Shown here piece by piece: positions 33,416 to 45,367 of a stretch of 64,000 bases of DNA (position 1 is its first letter; each line of letters starts with the position of its first letter). The notes under the pieces were generated by a model, which was given only the letters and a program-made list of their open reading frames with translations, was not told the origin of the DNA and searched no databases. A program made the translations under genes and the position numbers. Source of the DNA: Elmis aenea (lineage: Eukaryota; Arthropoda; Insecta; Coleoptera; Elmidae). The DNA is taken from contig OX393579.1 in the NCBI GenBank assembly GCA_947652605.1, positions 20,481,674 to 20,545,673 on the forward strand, given 5' to 3'.

Positions 33416-34682
33416 AAATTGACGCATTTTTTTGTTTGCTTTGTACCATCTACCACGACCACGACTGCGAATATTAATGGCTGAGCACACATCCTTGTTT
33501 TAGGCCATTTGTTTTAAACTCTACCGATTCTTCGTTTTCAGTTCTTACAATATTTATAGTTTATTCATACTTCGCTTTCATTATGTCGATTGTTCCTATG
33601 TCTACTCTTTTTAGGCCCATTCGTACGTCTTTTCTTTTAATATCGAATCTATGAAAGGTAATTTCTTGTTTTTTCTTGTTAGGTTTGTTTCAGTTGTTTG
33701 TCTTAAAATAAAAACCGGTCTTGTGTATTCCTTCCTTTTCTAAACCCATGTTGTGTTTTTAATTAGAGTAAATTTGGACATTAAAAAAAGATGAATTTTA
33801 ATATTTTCGGATTTTGTATGATTTAAAAATATTTTTGGAAGCATTTATTGAAATTTTCACTGTGAGGTAAACAAGATAAAATATATTAATTTTCGAATTC
33901 ATGAATCTGGAAGGCAATAATATTTTTATTATTCGGAATATAATTTTCCACAAAAAGATCGTCTTTATAGAATAGTAATAAAAAACACGAAACGACAAAA
34001 AGATAACTCAGAATTTTACTTTACTGTTCATCCAAGCGAATTTTAGTTCAAGAAAAAAATTAATAATCTTATGTTATCGAATAACCATCTAAAAGCTTGC
34101 AATTCGATTTTAAGACAAATAAAATGAATCCAGTTATTTCACCGGAATCAATTTGCTTCTCCGCACCATTAACTTCATTTAGACTCTTCAGAAACTTTTC
34201 TCTAAACCAACTAGTCCTTTGAACTGAAAAGTTAATGTTTCTATTGTAGATGGCACGTTTGGTAAGTTTCGATAAATAATGACTTTTTACGAAAACATAA
34301 TTAAGAACTTGTTAACAATTACGTTTTGAAATACAAATTCAAGGACGTCATGCCCATTTAACCGTCAAAATAGTAAATTAAAAACCATAAATAATTTTAA
34401 TGAATTGTGCGTGAAATGTTGCATAAAAAACTTGGTCACTTTATTATTAAAGACTTAATTAAGAAGTTCAAATTAAACTAGTGCAGACTGCTGTAGCTAA
34501 TATTTCAAAATTTAATGTTCACAATGACCTTATTGCAATCGTAAAGATTTGTGTTAAGCTTAGGAAGTGTTTTAATTACTTCAGTTTGTGGATTACGACG
34601 GCAGTAGGTGTAAACCTAAGAAATCTACTGCCAAAAAAGCTTTATAAATTAATGAAACCGTATGTGTTTGCTTGGCGTATGC
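33416..34682. other. AT-rich sequence without recognised features
   Basis: No paired termini, tandem arrays or recognisable coding frame were seen. Confidence 0.4.
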
Positions 34683-34920
34683 CAGTGTTTCTCAACCTTT
34701 TTGAACTTGCGTCCCTCTTTTTCATGTCAATTTCAACTGTGCCCCTGTTTTCATTTGCCGAAAATGTGCAGTTGTTTAACACAAACTCAAAACCGTTTCA
34801 GAAATGTTGTATCATTTCCGATTTTTCAGTTATTAGCAAAAAACTATCTTTTGTCATTTTGATAAAGTGTCATATTTCTGTTATTGTTGTATTTATCGAA
34901 AAAATGTATTAAAATAATTT
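34683..34920 (+). mobile_element. Probable hAT 5' terminus, unpaired
   Basis: CAGTGTTTCTCAACCTTTTT at 34683 resembles the terminus CAGTGGTTCCCAACCTTT of the intact hAT element at 44345. The matching 3' end was not found, so this is likely a truncated fragment. Overlapping frames (34481-34912) show no domain. Confidence 0.4.
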
Positions 34921-35514
34921 TTAGGTTTCTTAACGTAGAGTTAAAGAGTGCTTAAATTTTTTTTTTACGCTGACCGTTAAAAAATTATGACACCAGCTTT
35001 TCTTTTTTTAAATGGAAACTAAAGTTGGCCATGACCTATTCGAATTCCTTATTTTTTTCTCTTTTCAAATATACAAGGTGTTTCTTAAATATTGCAAAAA
35101 AATTTGGGAGGTGATTCCTTATCAAAAATTAAGGGAGGTCTCTCAAATAAAAAAATTTCCTTAGACGTCTCCTTACGCCCCCCTAGAGGGGAGCGATAAA
35201 ATTAGGTTTTTATTTTATTTCTAAAATTTGGATAAATGTAAGAGAATTATATTTGGAGATGTTTATACTTATTAAAAAGTTTCCCACAGTAATATTTTCA
35301 ATCATCTCCCACCTTCACAGGGGGCTGAAAAGTGCGACCCCTTTTGTTTTTTTTTTTCTTGTGGTGGGTTAAAATGTTGCAATTAAAAATTTTTGTTTGA
35401 AAGCTTGATTTCTTTAGAAACCTTTTTTATGCTATAGTTTTTCTTGTAAAACCCACAGTTTTTGAGTAAAAAATTAAATAAGTAAACATGCACCATAAAA
35501 TATGCTAATATAAA
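34921..35514. repeat. Foldback-family arm fragment
   Basis: TTAAATGGAAACTAAAGTTGG CCATGACC near 35010, followed by ATATACAAGGTGTTTCTTAA at 35079, resembles the arm-plus-terminus layout of the CAGGGTG family, with the terminus changed to CAAGGTG. The rest is unassigned. Confidence 0.4.
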
Positions 35515-35690
35515 ACGATTTATTTTGGTGGTTACCATAGGTTTTTTATGTTCATATTGGATAGAATTGATGGGTGTAATTCATTTTGACGTTTCCGCGG
35601 CGACAACGCGCGAACGCCCGTCAGATCTACCCAATATGAACATAAACAAACCATGGCAACCAACAAAATGAATCGTTCTATATTGGAATA
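35515..35690. mobile_element. Small foldback, ~175 bp
   Basis: CGATTTATTTTGGTGGTTAC and CCATAGGTTTTTTATGTTCA on the left are mirrored by TGAACATAAACAAACCATGG and CAACCAACAAAATGAATCG on the right. The GC-richer loop contains GACGTTTCCGCGGCGAC. Confidence 0.6.
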
Positions 35691-35789
35691 TTTGAATAAA
35701 CTTAAATGACTCAAAACAATTTATTTTATATATAAAAAACCCTATACATTTTTGATAGGTAGTAAATTTTATTTGCAATCTAAGAAATA

Positions 35790-36075
35790 CAAAATATACT
35801 GGGTGTTCCATTTAAACAAAATACTCTGCAAACTTTGCAAATAAAATGGTGCAAAATTATTGAAAAAATCTTGAACGGTTCCGGAGAAAAATGTCAAAAA
35901 CGAAACCCCTGTATCTGTATAACTATATCTATGCGACTTGCATAGGCGTTTAACATAGGGAAAACCGTTTCTACAAGAGCCTCGTTTGTCGCGTTTTTCT
36001 CCGGAACCGTTTAAGATTTTTTCAAAAACTTTGAACCATTTTATTTGCAAAGGTTGCGCGCATTGTTAAATAGAA
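35790..36075. mobile_element. Foldback with GGTTCCGGAGAAAAA arms
   Basis: After ACTGGGTGTTCCATTTAAAC at 35797 the arm reads TTTGCAAATAAAATGGTGCA, ATTGAAAAAATCTTGAACGG, TTCCGGAGAAAAA; the mirror arm is at 35995-36060. The right terminus is missing, because the sequence passes into the dispersed repeat at 36085. Confidence 0.65.
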
Positions 36076-36084
36076 AAATTTTGA

Positions 36085-36290
36085 TTTTGTCTTTGACGGT
36101 TTCATGGCCAACGCGATCGCAAAAATTACTTTTATTATTCAACTTTTCAGTTCTTGCCTTATTTTTACGAAGGAAATGGCCAGTGGCACGTATAACTCTG
36201 CAAAACATTTAGTTTTAATATTCTTGATACAATAAACACAGCCTTAATCAAATTCTAGCGACAACGTATCGTGACCTTCTCTGGTGAGAC
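36085..36290 (-). repeat. Dispersed repeat GTCACGATACGTTGTCGC, copy 2
   Basis: This is the minus-strand counterpart of 32930-33130: it contains GACGGTTTCATGGCCAACGC, GAAGGAAATGGCCAGTGGCA, CGTATAACTCTGC and ends TAGCGACAACGTATCGTGAC. Confidence 0.8.
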
Positions 36291-36560
36291 CTATTTAGTG
36301 ATGACAATATTACAGTGCGCAAAAAATCTCCAACTTTTTTCTCAAAAATATTTTTGTATCATCAAGTCTAACCGACATTGACGATTTAAAAAAAAATGCC
36401 CATTTTGTTTTCGGTAGCGTGCCTTTGAACGTTTTCAAAACGTTAAAGCATCACTGAATAGGTCTCATAAACGGGAACAATTTGTCTAATTTCAACTTCT
36501 TCGTAGCTCTTACCGTTTACGAGATCCCAATAGTGGCCCTTCTGTGTGGACCACCCTGTA
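36291..36560 (-). mobile_element. CAGGGTG terminus with family block, single end
   Basis: Read on the minus strand, CAGGGTGGTCCACACAGAAG at 36558 is followed by GGGATCTCG (36528-36520) and TAAGAG (36512-36507). This is the best external match to the palindrome at 10278-11800. No partner arm is present. Confidence 0.6.
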
Positions 36561-37339
36561 TATAATCATTTGATAAGGCAATTTGTAAAAAAATTATTCT
36601 ATTTCACCAAAATATGTAGCGACTCGTTAACACATTTTTGCAAAAGCTGTGTAGCTGTTAGGACGCGGACACGTGTATTGAATTTGTTTGTAATTTACTG
36701 TTTCAATTGTTTCCAAATTATGTTTTATGGGAGAGCAAGTGAAATGTCATATCGTAAATTGTTTTAATGTGAAGTAAGTTGCTGCTGCTGGGAGCAGTTT
36801 GACTATACGTCATTAGTTATGCATAATCAACACCCATAAACTATAATATAAGTTTCATACTTGGACAACTTTCAAGTTAATTTGTTAAAAGTTATGTTTG
36901 GAAACGTGTCGCTGTAAATTCATGTGGATAGATTAATCGCACGGTGTAATTCTACCTTGGATGTATATCAAGTATAAAAGGTCTTCTTGTATAAATTTTG
37001 CTTAAATCTAATCACAAATATTTGGGCCTGTGAGGTCGTCTTCCCTGAGCGAATCAAGTCGAAAAATGTTTTTCTGCAAATTTTAGTTCACAGGGATATC
37101 CAAAACATGTACATCCGTTGAATTGCACAGTTTAATTGCGTTGCCTTTGATACTCACATTAACGTTTGAACGTATAGAAAATTAAATATGAAATAATTTT
37201 GTGTTTGTACGATCAGCAAATTTTTATGTAACAAAAATAAAAATTTCGGTATTTTTAGTCGATTCATTAATGTGCTTGGTGTTTAGGTGTTTTACTATTT
37301 GAATTAAAAAAAATAAATTTAAAAAAAAAGTTTATGTTG
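36561..37339. other. Sequence without recognised features
   Basis: AT-rich; no repeats with ends and no recognised frame. Confidence 0.45.
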
Positions 37340-38175
37340 TACAGGGTGGAAAAAATCCGAATCTCGGTTACCATAATAGTTAGCAAAAATCTTATATCGA
37401 TGTCTTGGGCTATTTTTTTGAGAAAAGAACGCCTATGTTATCAGATTTTTTATACCACTTTCCATTTTGGCTCTACAGATAAAAAATGAAATGTCATCAT
37501 TTTTAAAAATTTACTATAGGTAACTTCTTTATTTATTAAAATAGAACAAAATGTTATTAAGGTTTTTTAACCAGATTTTTATGCTTAATTTAAAAATAAA
37601 ATTAAAATATTTAGCGACCTTGACTATTGAGATATGAAGTAAACTTATATTTTTTTAAATAGAAACCCTAGTTGGCCACGACTTTATATGAAAGAGATTT
37701 TTTTAAGCTTTTCAAAAATATGTAGTTTCATATCTTGTTGCAAAAAATAACTGAGATATGGCTAATTTTGTGAAAGTTTTCTCATCAAAGTTTGTCATGA
37801 TTTCGTAAACAAGTGTTGTTTGCAATTGATATACAACTAAACGTCATTTCCAAGTAAATTTTGCAACAGCCGCTACGTTTTTATCACTTTCAATGTAAAC
37901 TTTTAACATATTAAAATTTTCAAAGTGTTAAAATTTAGTTATGATCACAATACCACAATAAACAGTTATAAAATACAAAAGAATAGACTGATTTGCCTTA
38001 AAATTGAAAAATTTACTTTAATATGACGTTTAGTTGTTTAATAATTGCAAACATCACTTGTTTACGAAATCATGACAATTTTTGATGAGGAAACTTTTAC
38101 AAAATTAGCCATATCTCAGTTATTTTTTGCAACAAATATATAAAACTATATATTTTTGAAAAGCTTAAAAACATG
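37340..38175. mobile_element. Lopsided CAGGGTGG foldback (right arm truncated)
   Basis: The left arm begins TACAGGGTGGAAAAAATCC at 37340 with AATCTCGGTTACCATAATAG as its version of the family block. From about 37735 to 38175 the sequence is a palindrome: TTGTTGCAAAAAATAACTGA, GATATGGCTAATTTTG, GATTTCGTAAACAAGTG, TTTGCAAT all recur inversely around a centre near 37950. The outer 400 bp of the right arm is absent. The left arm matches 275-650. Confidence 0.75.
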
Positions 38176-38324
38176 TGCTTTCTTTTATAATACGAAATAG
38201 GTTAAAAACTGCGGCAATTAATTTATTGCTTTTTTATAAATAGCAGGAATCTTTTTTTACACAGAAATCCAGAAATTGTCCAGGGAGAGGTCAATAAATT
38301 TCATCTTGAGTATACGAGCAGATT

Positions 38325-38793
38325 ACAACCCACGAAGTTCTTTTTTTCTGTTAAAGTCAAGTTCTCAGAATGAGCAGAAGATTCAGAGTATACATTTCTC
38401 CAATCATCGGCTTGTTCTTCTACGTGGGTTTTAATAAGACTTGAAATTTGCTGATATTCATCTTGACTTTGTAGCCCCACTATTAATTGAAACGTCTGAA
38501 GATTTCCTTTTGCTAGATGATTTTTCCAAAAACTTACAATCAGTATTTTTTTTAAATCCTAGGATGTTGTTCCTTAAAGTCAATTTATTTACTGCAGGCT
38601 CTTGTTTAACTGATTCATTTGATAAAAAATGTCTGGTAAGTAGGCTAGCTTTTGCATCTTCAATGCAATTGGTAAAATTTAAGTTATTGCTTACTGATAC
38701 AATGGAGAACTTTAAGTTTTTTGTCCATAATATAATTTTTTGCAAAAAAAAACGGACTTCATTTACCAGATTGTTATAATTAACCCTCAACAT
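38325..38793 (-). pseudogene. Unidentified coding remnant
   Basis: A 111-codon minus-strand frame runs from 38793 to 38458 (FLQKIILWTKNLKFSIVSVS, NNLNFTNCIEDAKASLLTRH, LGFKKNTDCKFLEKSSSKRK). Near 38470 a shift leads into a second frame: LQSQDEYQQISSLIKTHVEE, QADDWRNVYSESSAHSENLT, ending around 38325. The composition looks protein-like (acidic/Ser-rich end) and the join needs a single shift. I do not recognise the family; it may be a transposon accessory protein or chance. Confidence 0.3.
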
Positions 38794-39696
38794 TTAAGTG
38801 AGTCTGAAATGGACAATAAATGTATATAACCAAGCCCCCTTTCCAATTAAGATTTTGTATTTATATTAATAAAAGTAAAATTACAGTAAAAGTGTACTTT
38901 TTTTTCTTAGAGTTTTGATAAAAGTTTTATATTACATAGCGTTCCCTGGGGCTGACCCTTCGAACCCTAGAGTCTAGCTCCAAATTCATTAAAACTAATT
39001 TATTCCCATAAGTCTATAAACTCGCAACGATCTAGTTCCCTTTTATTATTTGAATTTCTAATGAGGGCGATGTCCTCAGCTGTGCGGTTATTTATGGAAA
39101 TACGATGCCACAATACAGTTAACAAATGTGCGACGAATCATTCTGAATACATGTTTAGTTTGACTTAACTCAGCTTTAGACAGTCGGGACAATTAATTTA
39201 ATAAGTTTAGCAGCGTAACTTTGCTGCGACTTGGTAAATTAAGAAGAGTAATAGAAATATTAACATAATAAAAAATGACCGGTGCCGGTTGCTGATGTAT
39301 TTGGAATGAATTATTTATCCCAATAAATAATTCATTCGAATACTTAGTTCCAATGAAACATTTGATTAATGAAAAATTCGAAACACGCGTTTCTAGTAAA
39401 AATCTAAATAAAGGTGATGAATTTTAACGTCGCTGACGGAGTAAATGTAGTAAAGCAGAACATTTATTCAAGTTTCAAACTTCCAAACGACACTCTTCTT
39501 AATACATCTTTTTACTTTAAAATATTCTTTTTACGCATGTGATTTTTGTCAACGTTGCTTGCTTGCTGATGTTAAATATTCAATCAAAACATATTTCGTG
39601 TAAACTGTCATTGTGTGAAGTGTAAAATACTACTTTCTCTACGCAAAAATGTAACTTTTGAGATTGTGTGGACCTCATAACATATACACTGCTATG
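38794..39696. other. Sequence without recognised features
   Basis: AT-rich with no paired termini or coding frame that I can support. Confidence 0.45.
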
Positions 39697-39845
39697 TATT
39701 GTGACGTGCGCCTATGCAACGTCTGTATATACTTAAAGGTTTTGTTGCTTTTGAAAGAAATTGCTTAACCCATTTAATTTTAAAACTCTGGCGGCGATGT
39801 GGCTCGTGTCGTCGGATGCTCTGGAGGACTCCTTCACGTCTTTTT
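39697..39845 (+). repeat. TGTGACGTGCGC repeat, copy 1 (LTR-like start)
   Basis: TGTGACGTGCGCCTATGCAA is followed by AACTCTGGCGGCGATG, GGCTCGTGTCGTCGGATGC and TGGAGGACTCCTTCACGTC. The same words, in order and with the same start, lie at 58134-58250. The TG start and moderate GC content would fit an LTR, but the end and a target duplication were not found. The copies diverge after CCTTCACGTC. Confidence 0.5.
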
Positions 39846-40289
39846 TATTCTTGAGGCTTTCGCGGCCGTTATCCATAATACAATCTTGGTTTCCGGGTTT
39901 GGAACCGCGTCTTCTATATTTAGAAGTAGTTGACGTTTCGACCATTGTGTCTTGGTCTTTTTCAAAACGACTAATTTGTGAGGGATGTTGCTGGGTTTAT
40001 ATATCCAGCTTGTGGATCTTTTCTATGTACATTTTATTAACTTGTACGTAAAAATAAAAACAAATAATAAACGTTGACATAAAAAATTACTTTAATATAT
40101 TCAAAGTGACCGCCCCCCGCTTCCAAACACAGTTGTCCTCTATTTTAACTGCTTTAATACACGTTTATCATTTGTTTTTATTTTTATTAAAAGTTAGTTT
40201 TTAATACATTTCCATTGATAGTTATAGTATACATTTTAAGATTCGATCGTTTTTTGTTATGGTAAATAGACTGTTTGCTACAATTTGAA

Positions 40290-40585
40290 TAAAGTTCAAA
40301 CTGATTTTTCTCGAAAAATGTCTTATGTATGCATACTTCTTTAATACATGGTCGGATTCAGAATTAAATTCTCTATCCGAATCAACAACAAAATGTATAC
40401 CTACTATGTAATTTAAAAAAAAAAAAACAGTTGCCTATCGCGGATTTGACAAACGTCATCGTAGAGATGACAAATGCACATCACTTAATAGAGAATTTGT
40501 CGCCGTTTCCAAAAATATAAGGTTTGTTGGGGTTATTTTCAATAATTTAAAAGTTATAGGGGTGACAGTCAAACTGAATCACCCG
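40290..40585 (+). repeat. Dispersed repeat, partner of 24350-24665
   Basis: It shares the ordered words listed for 24350-24665 and ends AAACTGAATCACCCGG, close to an inverted CAGGGTGATT terminus. Confidence 0.5.
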
Positions 40586-40989
40586 GTAAAGATGACCGGC
40601 CCTAGATTCTACAATGGAACAATATCATTAAACTGCTTATTCAATAATAATAATAACCAAAATTTGTACTTAGAATCTGTTATTGGATAACACGAGTAGG
40701 TACGTTTTATTGGAATTCGACTAGTACGCTCCAGTTGAAGGGGCGTAAGCTGATTTTGCCTTCGAAATGCTAACAGATTATCGTGGAAATCTGTTGCTGC
40801 AAGCTTACGCCTTAACACATAATGATTGTGGTGTTATTATCTCGTATTTCTTCCTTTGTATACGTTAGATCTGTGCGGCTCTCACCCGGTTTTAATAATA
40901 TACAAGACGTTGCGACGCATTTACTCCAACTTTACATTAACTTGTAAATAACATGTATTCATTATAAACAATATCCATTACAAATACTG

Positions 40990-41530
40990 GTACATCTTTA
41001 TTGGTTTACGTTTAATTAAAGGAACGTCAGGAATAGGGGTCGTATCAGTCCACCACAACACAAAACTAAGTTCTTTGAACGATCATTTTCTTTTAATATT
41101 TACAAATTATACAACTCTATTCCGGACAGTTTGAAAATCTGTGTGTCATTTAAGAGAAAGGTTTTACCGTATTGTGGCTGAGGGCAGGCTATTATTGTAG
41201 TAATTTTTTTTTTTTAAATCAGATTTTGTTCAATCAGATTTGCAAGTTTTGGCAGTTAACATGTGAATAGGTTGTTTTTGGAAATATTATTTTGTCTTCT
41301 ACATTATAAATGTAGCCTCATATTTATATTCATATTTTTATTATTTTTATTATTATAAGTTTTATTTTGAATGTACCTTCAAACAAGGTTGAGTGGAAGA
41401 GCAATCCATTGTTCTAGACAATGGATTGAACTACGCCTTGCGGTTGCCATATAACATATATGTAATAATATTGTTGTACTGTTTGTTTGTTTCTTATGGC
41501 AATAAAGACATTATTATTATTATTATTAAT
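40990..41530 (+). mobile_element. 3' end of a Jockey/CR1-like LINE
   Basis: From about 41053 one frame reads PPQHKTKFFERSFSFNIYKL, YNSIPDSLKICVSFKRKVLP and stops at 41179. This is the usual C-terminal end of Jockey-type reverse transcriptases (arginine, aromatic residue, LYN-IP, FK). It is followed by a 3' UTR ending GGCAATAAAGACATTATTAT and an ATT-repeat tail at about 41511-41530. Strongly 5'-truncated. Sequence upstream to 40990 is poorly supported. Confidence 0.65.
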
Positions 41531-42052
41531 GTTAATATGGACCAAATAAATAATTTCAAAAAACAGCTGTCACTAACTGGTATATGGCATACAGCTACGA
41601 TGACCATATTTTCTTAGAAAAAATAAAGGATAAATAGCGCAACCCTTTTAGTCTCTGTTTCTAGTGGTCTTACAAAAAGCATCTCCTGAGCCAAACTTTT
41701 GTCTTTGATAAAACGGACATAAGTTAAAAACAAAGCACCATTACTTGGCTCAATCCACTTATGATGAACATAAACACGCCAGTGAAATGATTATAACTAA
41801 AGGACCATCATCAGACAAAATTCATTTTTAGAGAATCCTGTCACGATCAGAACCAAATTAATAAGTGAAAAAACAAATTGATCGGTTAAAAATCAAATTA
41901 TATTTAGCCAAAAGTGTGCATATCGGATTTAGCTTTATTTACATCCACTTTAATTTACATATGACTATAAAGAACGCACGTCAAACACTGTTTTAAAATA
42001 ATCAAATTGATTTTGAATTTGTTGGTTTTAAACCTCTGATATGAAATTCTTA
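41531..42052. other. Sequence without recognised features
   Basis: Nothing recognisable besides AT-rich sequence. Confidence 0.4.
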
Positions 42053-43417
42053 AAAGGGTGATTGATTTAGACCGGGACTTAAAAATATATGAAGAATGAA
42101 AAAGGGTATTGATCTAAAATTTTGGGTATGACCATAATGGCATCTGATCTGTTTATTAAAATTATTTTCAATATGACGACACTTCCGGAAATACGGGAAG
42201 TTGACGTCTACTTTCTTATTTCCAGCACAATGGTCTATTTTTTATTGCGTATTTGGATTTAAAACGTTATTTTAGATGAACTTTTATTAGCATTCTCTAT
42301 ACCTAAGTGCAGTCATTTTTTAGATTTTTGGACTTTTTTTGATTTTCATCGTGATGCTTAATATTATCTAACGCCACCATTTTTGAAAATAAAACAACGC
42401 TTAAATTTAGACCATGCCAAGAAGAAACCTTGGAGTACATCCTGGAATTTTTGCAATCGATGCATTACTTACAGGGTGTCCAAAATTTAATTTTGTTTTA
42501 ATACAACGCAGCGCAAGACTCGGTTTTAACATACTATGGCTATGCTGTACAAGCTACATTAAAAATGCACAACTATTCGTTCGCTCTTTCAATAATTTTG
42601 TGATATTGCATATGAATGTAAAATAAATGCAAAATATCCGTGTTTGAATACTCTTGATATTCCATTTTTATGGATACTTTAGACAAACGCAATAAAAGTG
42701 GTTTACAGTCATTAATACTGGCATTTGTTGTTATTTCCAAGGCTTTTTATTTAAAAATGTTGCAATTTCTCAACTTTATCAAAAATTCTTAATAACTCGA
42801 AAATTGTTGCAGATACCTAGTTATACGAAACGCTAATACAGATTGATGCAGAATGTAATTTTGCATTAGAAAATTAAAAAAATGTTTGGGCATTGTATTT
42901 GAAAAAAACGAGTTTTAGTGGTCTGAAGTTGTAATAAAAGAAAATTAAATTTTGGACATCCTGTAAGTAACGCATCGATTGCAAAAATTTCAGGATGTAG
43001 GATACTCCAAGGTTTTTTCTAGGCCTAGTCTAAATTTAAGCGTTTTTTTCTTCTTGAAAAATGCGGCGTTAGATAATATTAAGCATCACGATGAAAATCA
43101 TTTTTTTCTAAAGTCCAAAGATCTAAAAAATGACTGCACTTAGGCACTTAGGTATTATAGAGAATGCTAATAAGTGTTTATCTAAAATAACGTTTTAAAT
43201 CTAAATACGCAATAAAAAATAGACCATTGTATTTGAAATAAGAAAGTATTGACGTCTACTTTCTTATTTCCCGGTGTCTCTGGAAGTGTCGCCATATTGA
43301 AAATATTTTCAATAAACAGATCAGATGCCATTATGGTCATAACCAAAATTTCAGATCCATACCCTTTTTCATTCTTCATATATTTTTAAGTCCCGGTCTC
43401 AATCAATCACCCTGTAT
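42053..43417. mobile_element. Foldback palindrome, ~1.36 kb, AGGGTGATTGATT ends
   Basis: AGGGTGATTGATTTAGACCG at 42055 is mirrored by CGGTCTCAATCAATCACCCT before 43412. The arms follow each other through ATATGAAGAATGAAAAAGGG, TACTTTCTTATTTCC, GCATTCTCTAT, GATGCTTAATATTATCTAAC and CTTGGAGTA to a centre near 42710. An inner pair ACAGGGTGTCCAAAATTTAA / TTAAATTTTGGACATCCTGT lies within the arms at 42472 and 42967. It has no transposase. Confidence 0.85.
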
Positions 43418-44344
43418 GTTTTATCACTACAATACTCTATTGAACAAATAATCATGTCTAAGGCGAACAAATAAATAAATGCTACTACAATAAAGTTTAA
43501 GAAATCATCAGCATTAATTAAAGATTTCTTCAGGTCGCAAACAACTGCAATAAAATCCACAAAGCTAGACGAAATTTACAAGTAATAAAACTCAAAAACC
43601 GTAAGAAAGGACAAAAATAATTTTCATGAGATCAGATGTTTTTATTAGTCATAAATCTGTTGTGATGGGTGAAACATAATGATATAAATATGTTTATATT
43701 TTTTACTACAGCTAGAAATTATTATTTTGCTAAGACATTATTAAAAGTAATAAAGTTGCGGTTATTTCATATTAAACCATGAAAAAAGTCTTGTTCAATG
43801 ACGGTTACAGTAAATTATTTTGCCTTTGATAACACGCATTTGCACTATGGATGTTTTTTTTAATTGATTGAACATTTTGAATAAAATACAGATTGTCCAA
43901 GACAAGTGTGATAATAGTTTATTGAAGAATTCCAATAAGTTTTTACTCTTTTATTCGTTTTATATTTCCTTTTTCTTTAATCATAAAATAGTCTTTTGCA
44001 GAAGAAATGCAAACTGAGTAGGTATTATCAAATAGAAATTTATTGAGCTTTCAAATAATGTACTAAAAAACGTGGGGTATCATTTAAAAATAATAATTTT
44101 AAAATCAAATTATTTACTTTAATTTAAGTGAAATTATAATATACAAGACTTACAACTCTCTAAATAGTCTAAATGTTTTATAAATAACACCAAAGCTGTA
44201 TCTTTTAATATAAAAAAGTTGCAGATTGAAACTTTTTGCAGACACACTTTACATGTAATTGCCAACAAATTAGGTACAGAAAATAAGTATAAAAATAAAA
44301 ATGTAACCCAAAAAGATGTTATTATTTACATTTATGATTTAAAA
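43418..44344. other. AT-rich sequence without recognised features
   Basis: No supported feature. The last 8 bases are the left target duplication of the hAT element that follows. Confidence 0.45.
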
Positions 44345-45359
44345 CAGTGGTTCCCAACCTTTTTTGCTGCCGACCCAACATTTTAAATAGCATTTTCTTC
44401 GCGACCCAACGAATGGATTGACAAAAATTTACGCAAAAAACTATGGTAATAAAATAATACAATAATATAAGTTAACAATACGTACGAAAATGCAAAAAAT
44501 ATAAATTAACATAAAAACACGATGGTAATAAATTATTATGACGATAAACAATACAAGCAACATTAGTGACATCCCTTACCACTTAAACTTGGGTGCCTTG
44601 TAGTTAAATGGCGTTTTAATTTATTTTCTTTCGCAGATGAGTTTGCCAAAACTTCCATGCACTTTACACATTGTACACAAGACACTCCACATCGATCTTT
44701 AACCTCAGTGAAACCATATTTTAAAAGTTCTAGTTTGGATGAGTATGTGTGTCAACGTTTTTGCGCCATTTTAATACGGAACTAAATTTTACAATTAACC
44801 GGTTGAACCCCGTTTTAGTCATTTGCATACTGCCAACTGCCATTGCGAAAATAGTGACAGGTAAAGATCTAAGCTTAGTTTTATGTAATAATGAATTATT
44901 CAAGCAGAAGAAAGTTTAAATAAGTAAATTATTAAAGAAAGTGTATTTTTTGTTATTTTCGATGTTAAACGATACAGCGGAGACAACTTATTTCAAATTG
45001 TTAATTATGTTGGCAATACGTAGCAGTAACTTCGGTCGTTACTAACGCGCGTTTGCACGTCGTATAAATTACAGATCGATTTTAGTCAAATGCGCATTAA
45101 CTTCAGCATGTAAACGTAGTAATGTAATAACTGAAATTTTGAAAGGAATTAGATATTTTTACACAAGAAGATCATCCGTGGACTACTGTTTGACACTTTG
45201 ACATAATGTAGTTTATTATCATTATAATTGAGAGGGTAGAGGTGAAAAAGTCTGGAGGAGTGCCACATAGCCATTTTATATCAAATTTTTCTTGAGACTG
45301 CTCAAAATCACTCACGACCCCCCTAAAATTTCTCGCGACCCAAAGGTTGGGAACCACTG
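44345..45359 (-). mobile_element. hAT element, 1015 bp, with perfect 8-bp duplication
   Basis: The ends CAGTGGTTCCCAACCTTT and its exact inverse AAAGGTTGGGAACCACTG are flanked by ATTTAAAA at 44337-44344 and 45360-45367. GCGACCCAA words lie near both ends. A BED zinc-finger remnant is on the minus strand. The catalytic core is deleted. Confidence 0.93.
44575..44769 (-). pseudogene. BED zinc-finger N-terminus of a hAT transposase (ZBED-like)
   Basis: From a minus-strand ATG at 44769 the frame reads MAQKR, a TGA stop, then SKLELLKYGFTEVKDRCG, CVQCVKCMEVLANSSAKENK and LKRHLTTRHPSLSGK. The CxxC pair and the HxxxxH pair of the BED finger are present, with the YGF entry typical of ZBED5/SCAND3-type transposases. 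The finger would bind the element ends. The in-frame TGA and the missing rest make it dead. Confidence 0.75.
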
Positions 45360-45367
45360 ATTTAAAA

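Noticed and set aside
34481..34912. 143-codon frame as a membrane protein gene
   Set aside because: It crosses a hAT-like terminus at 34683 and consists of the hydrophobic codons expected in T-rich DNA.
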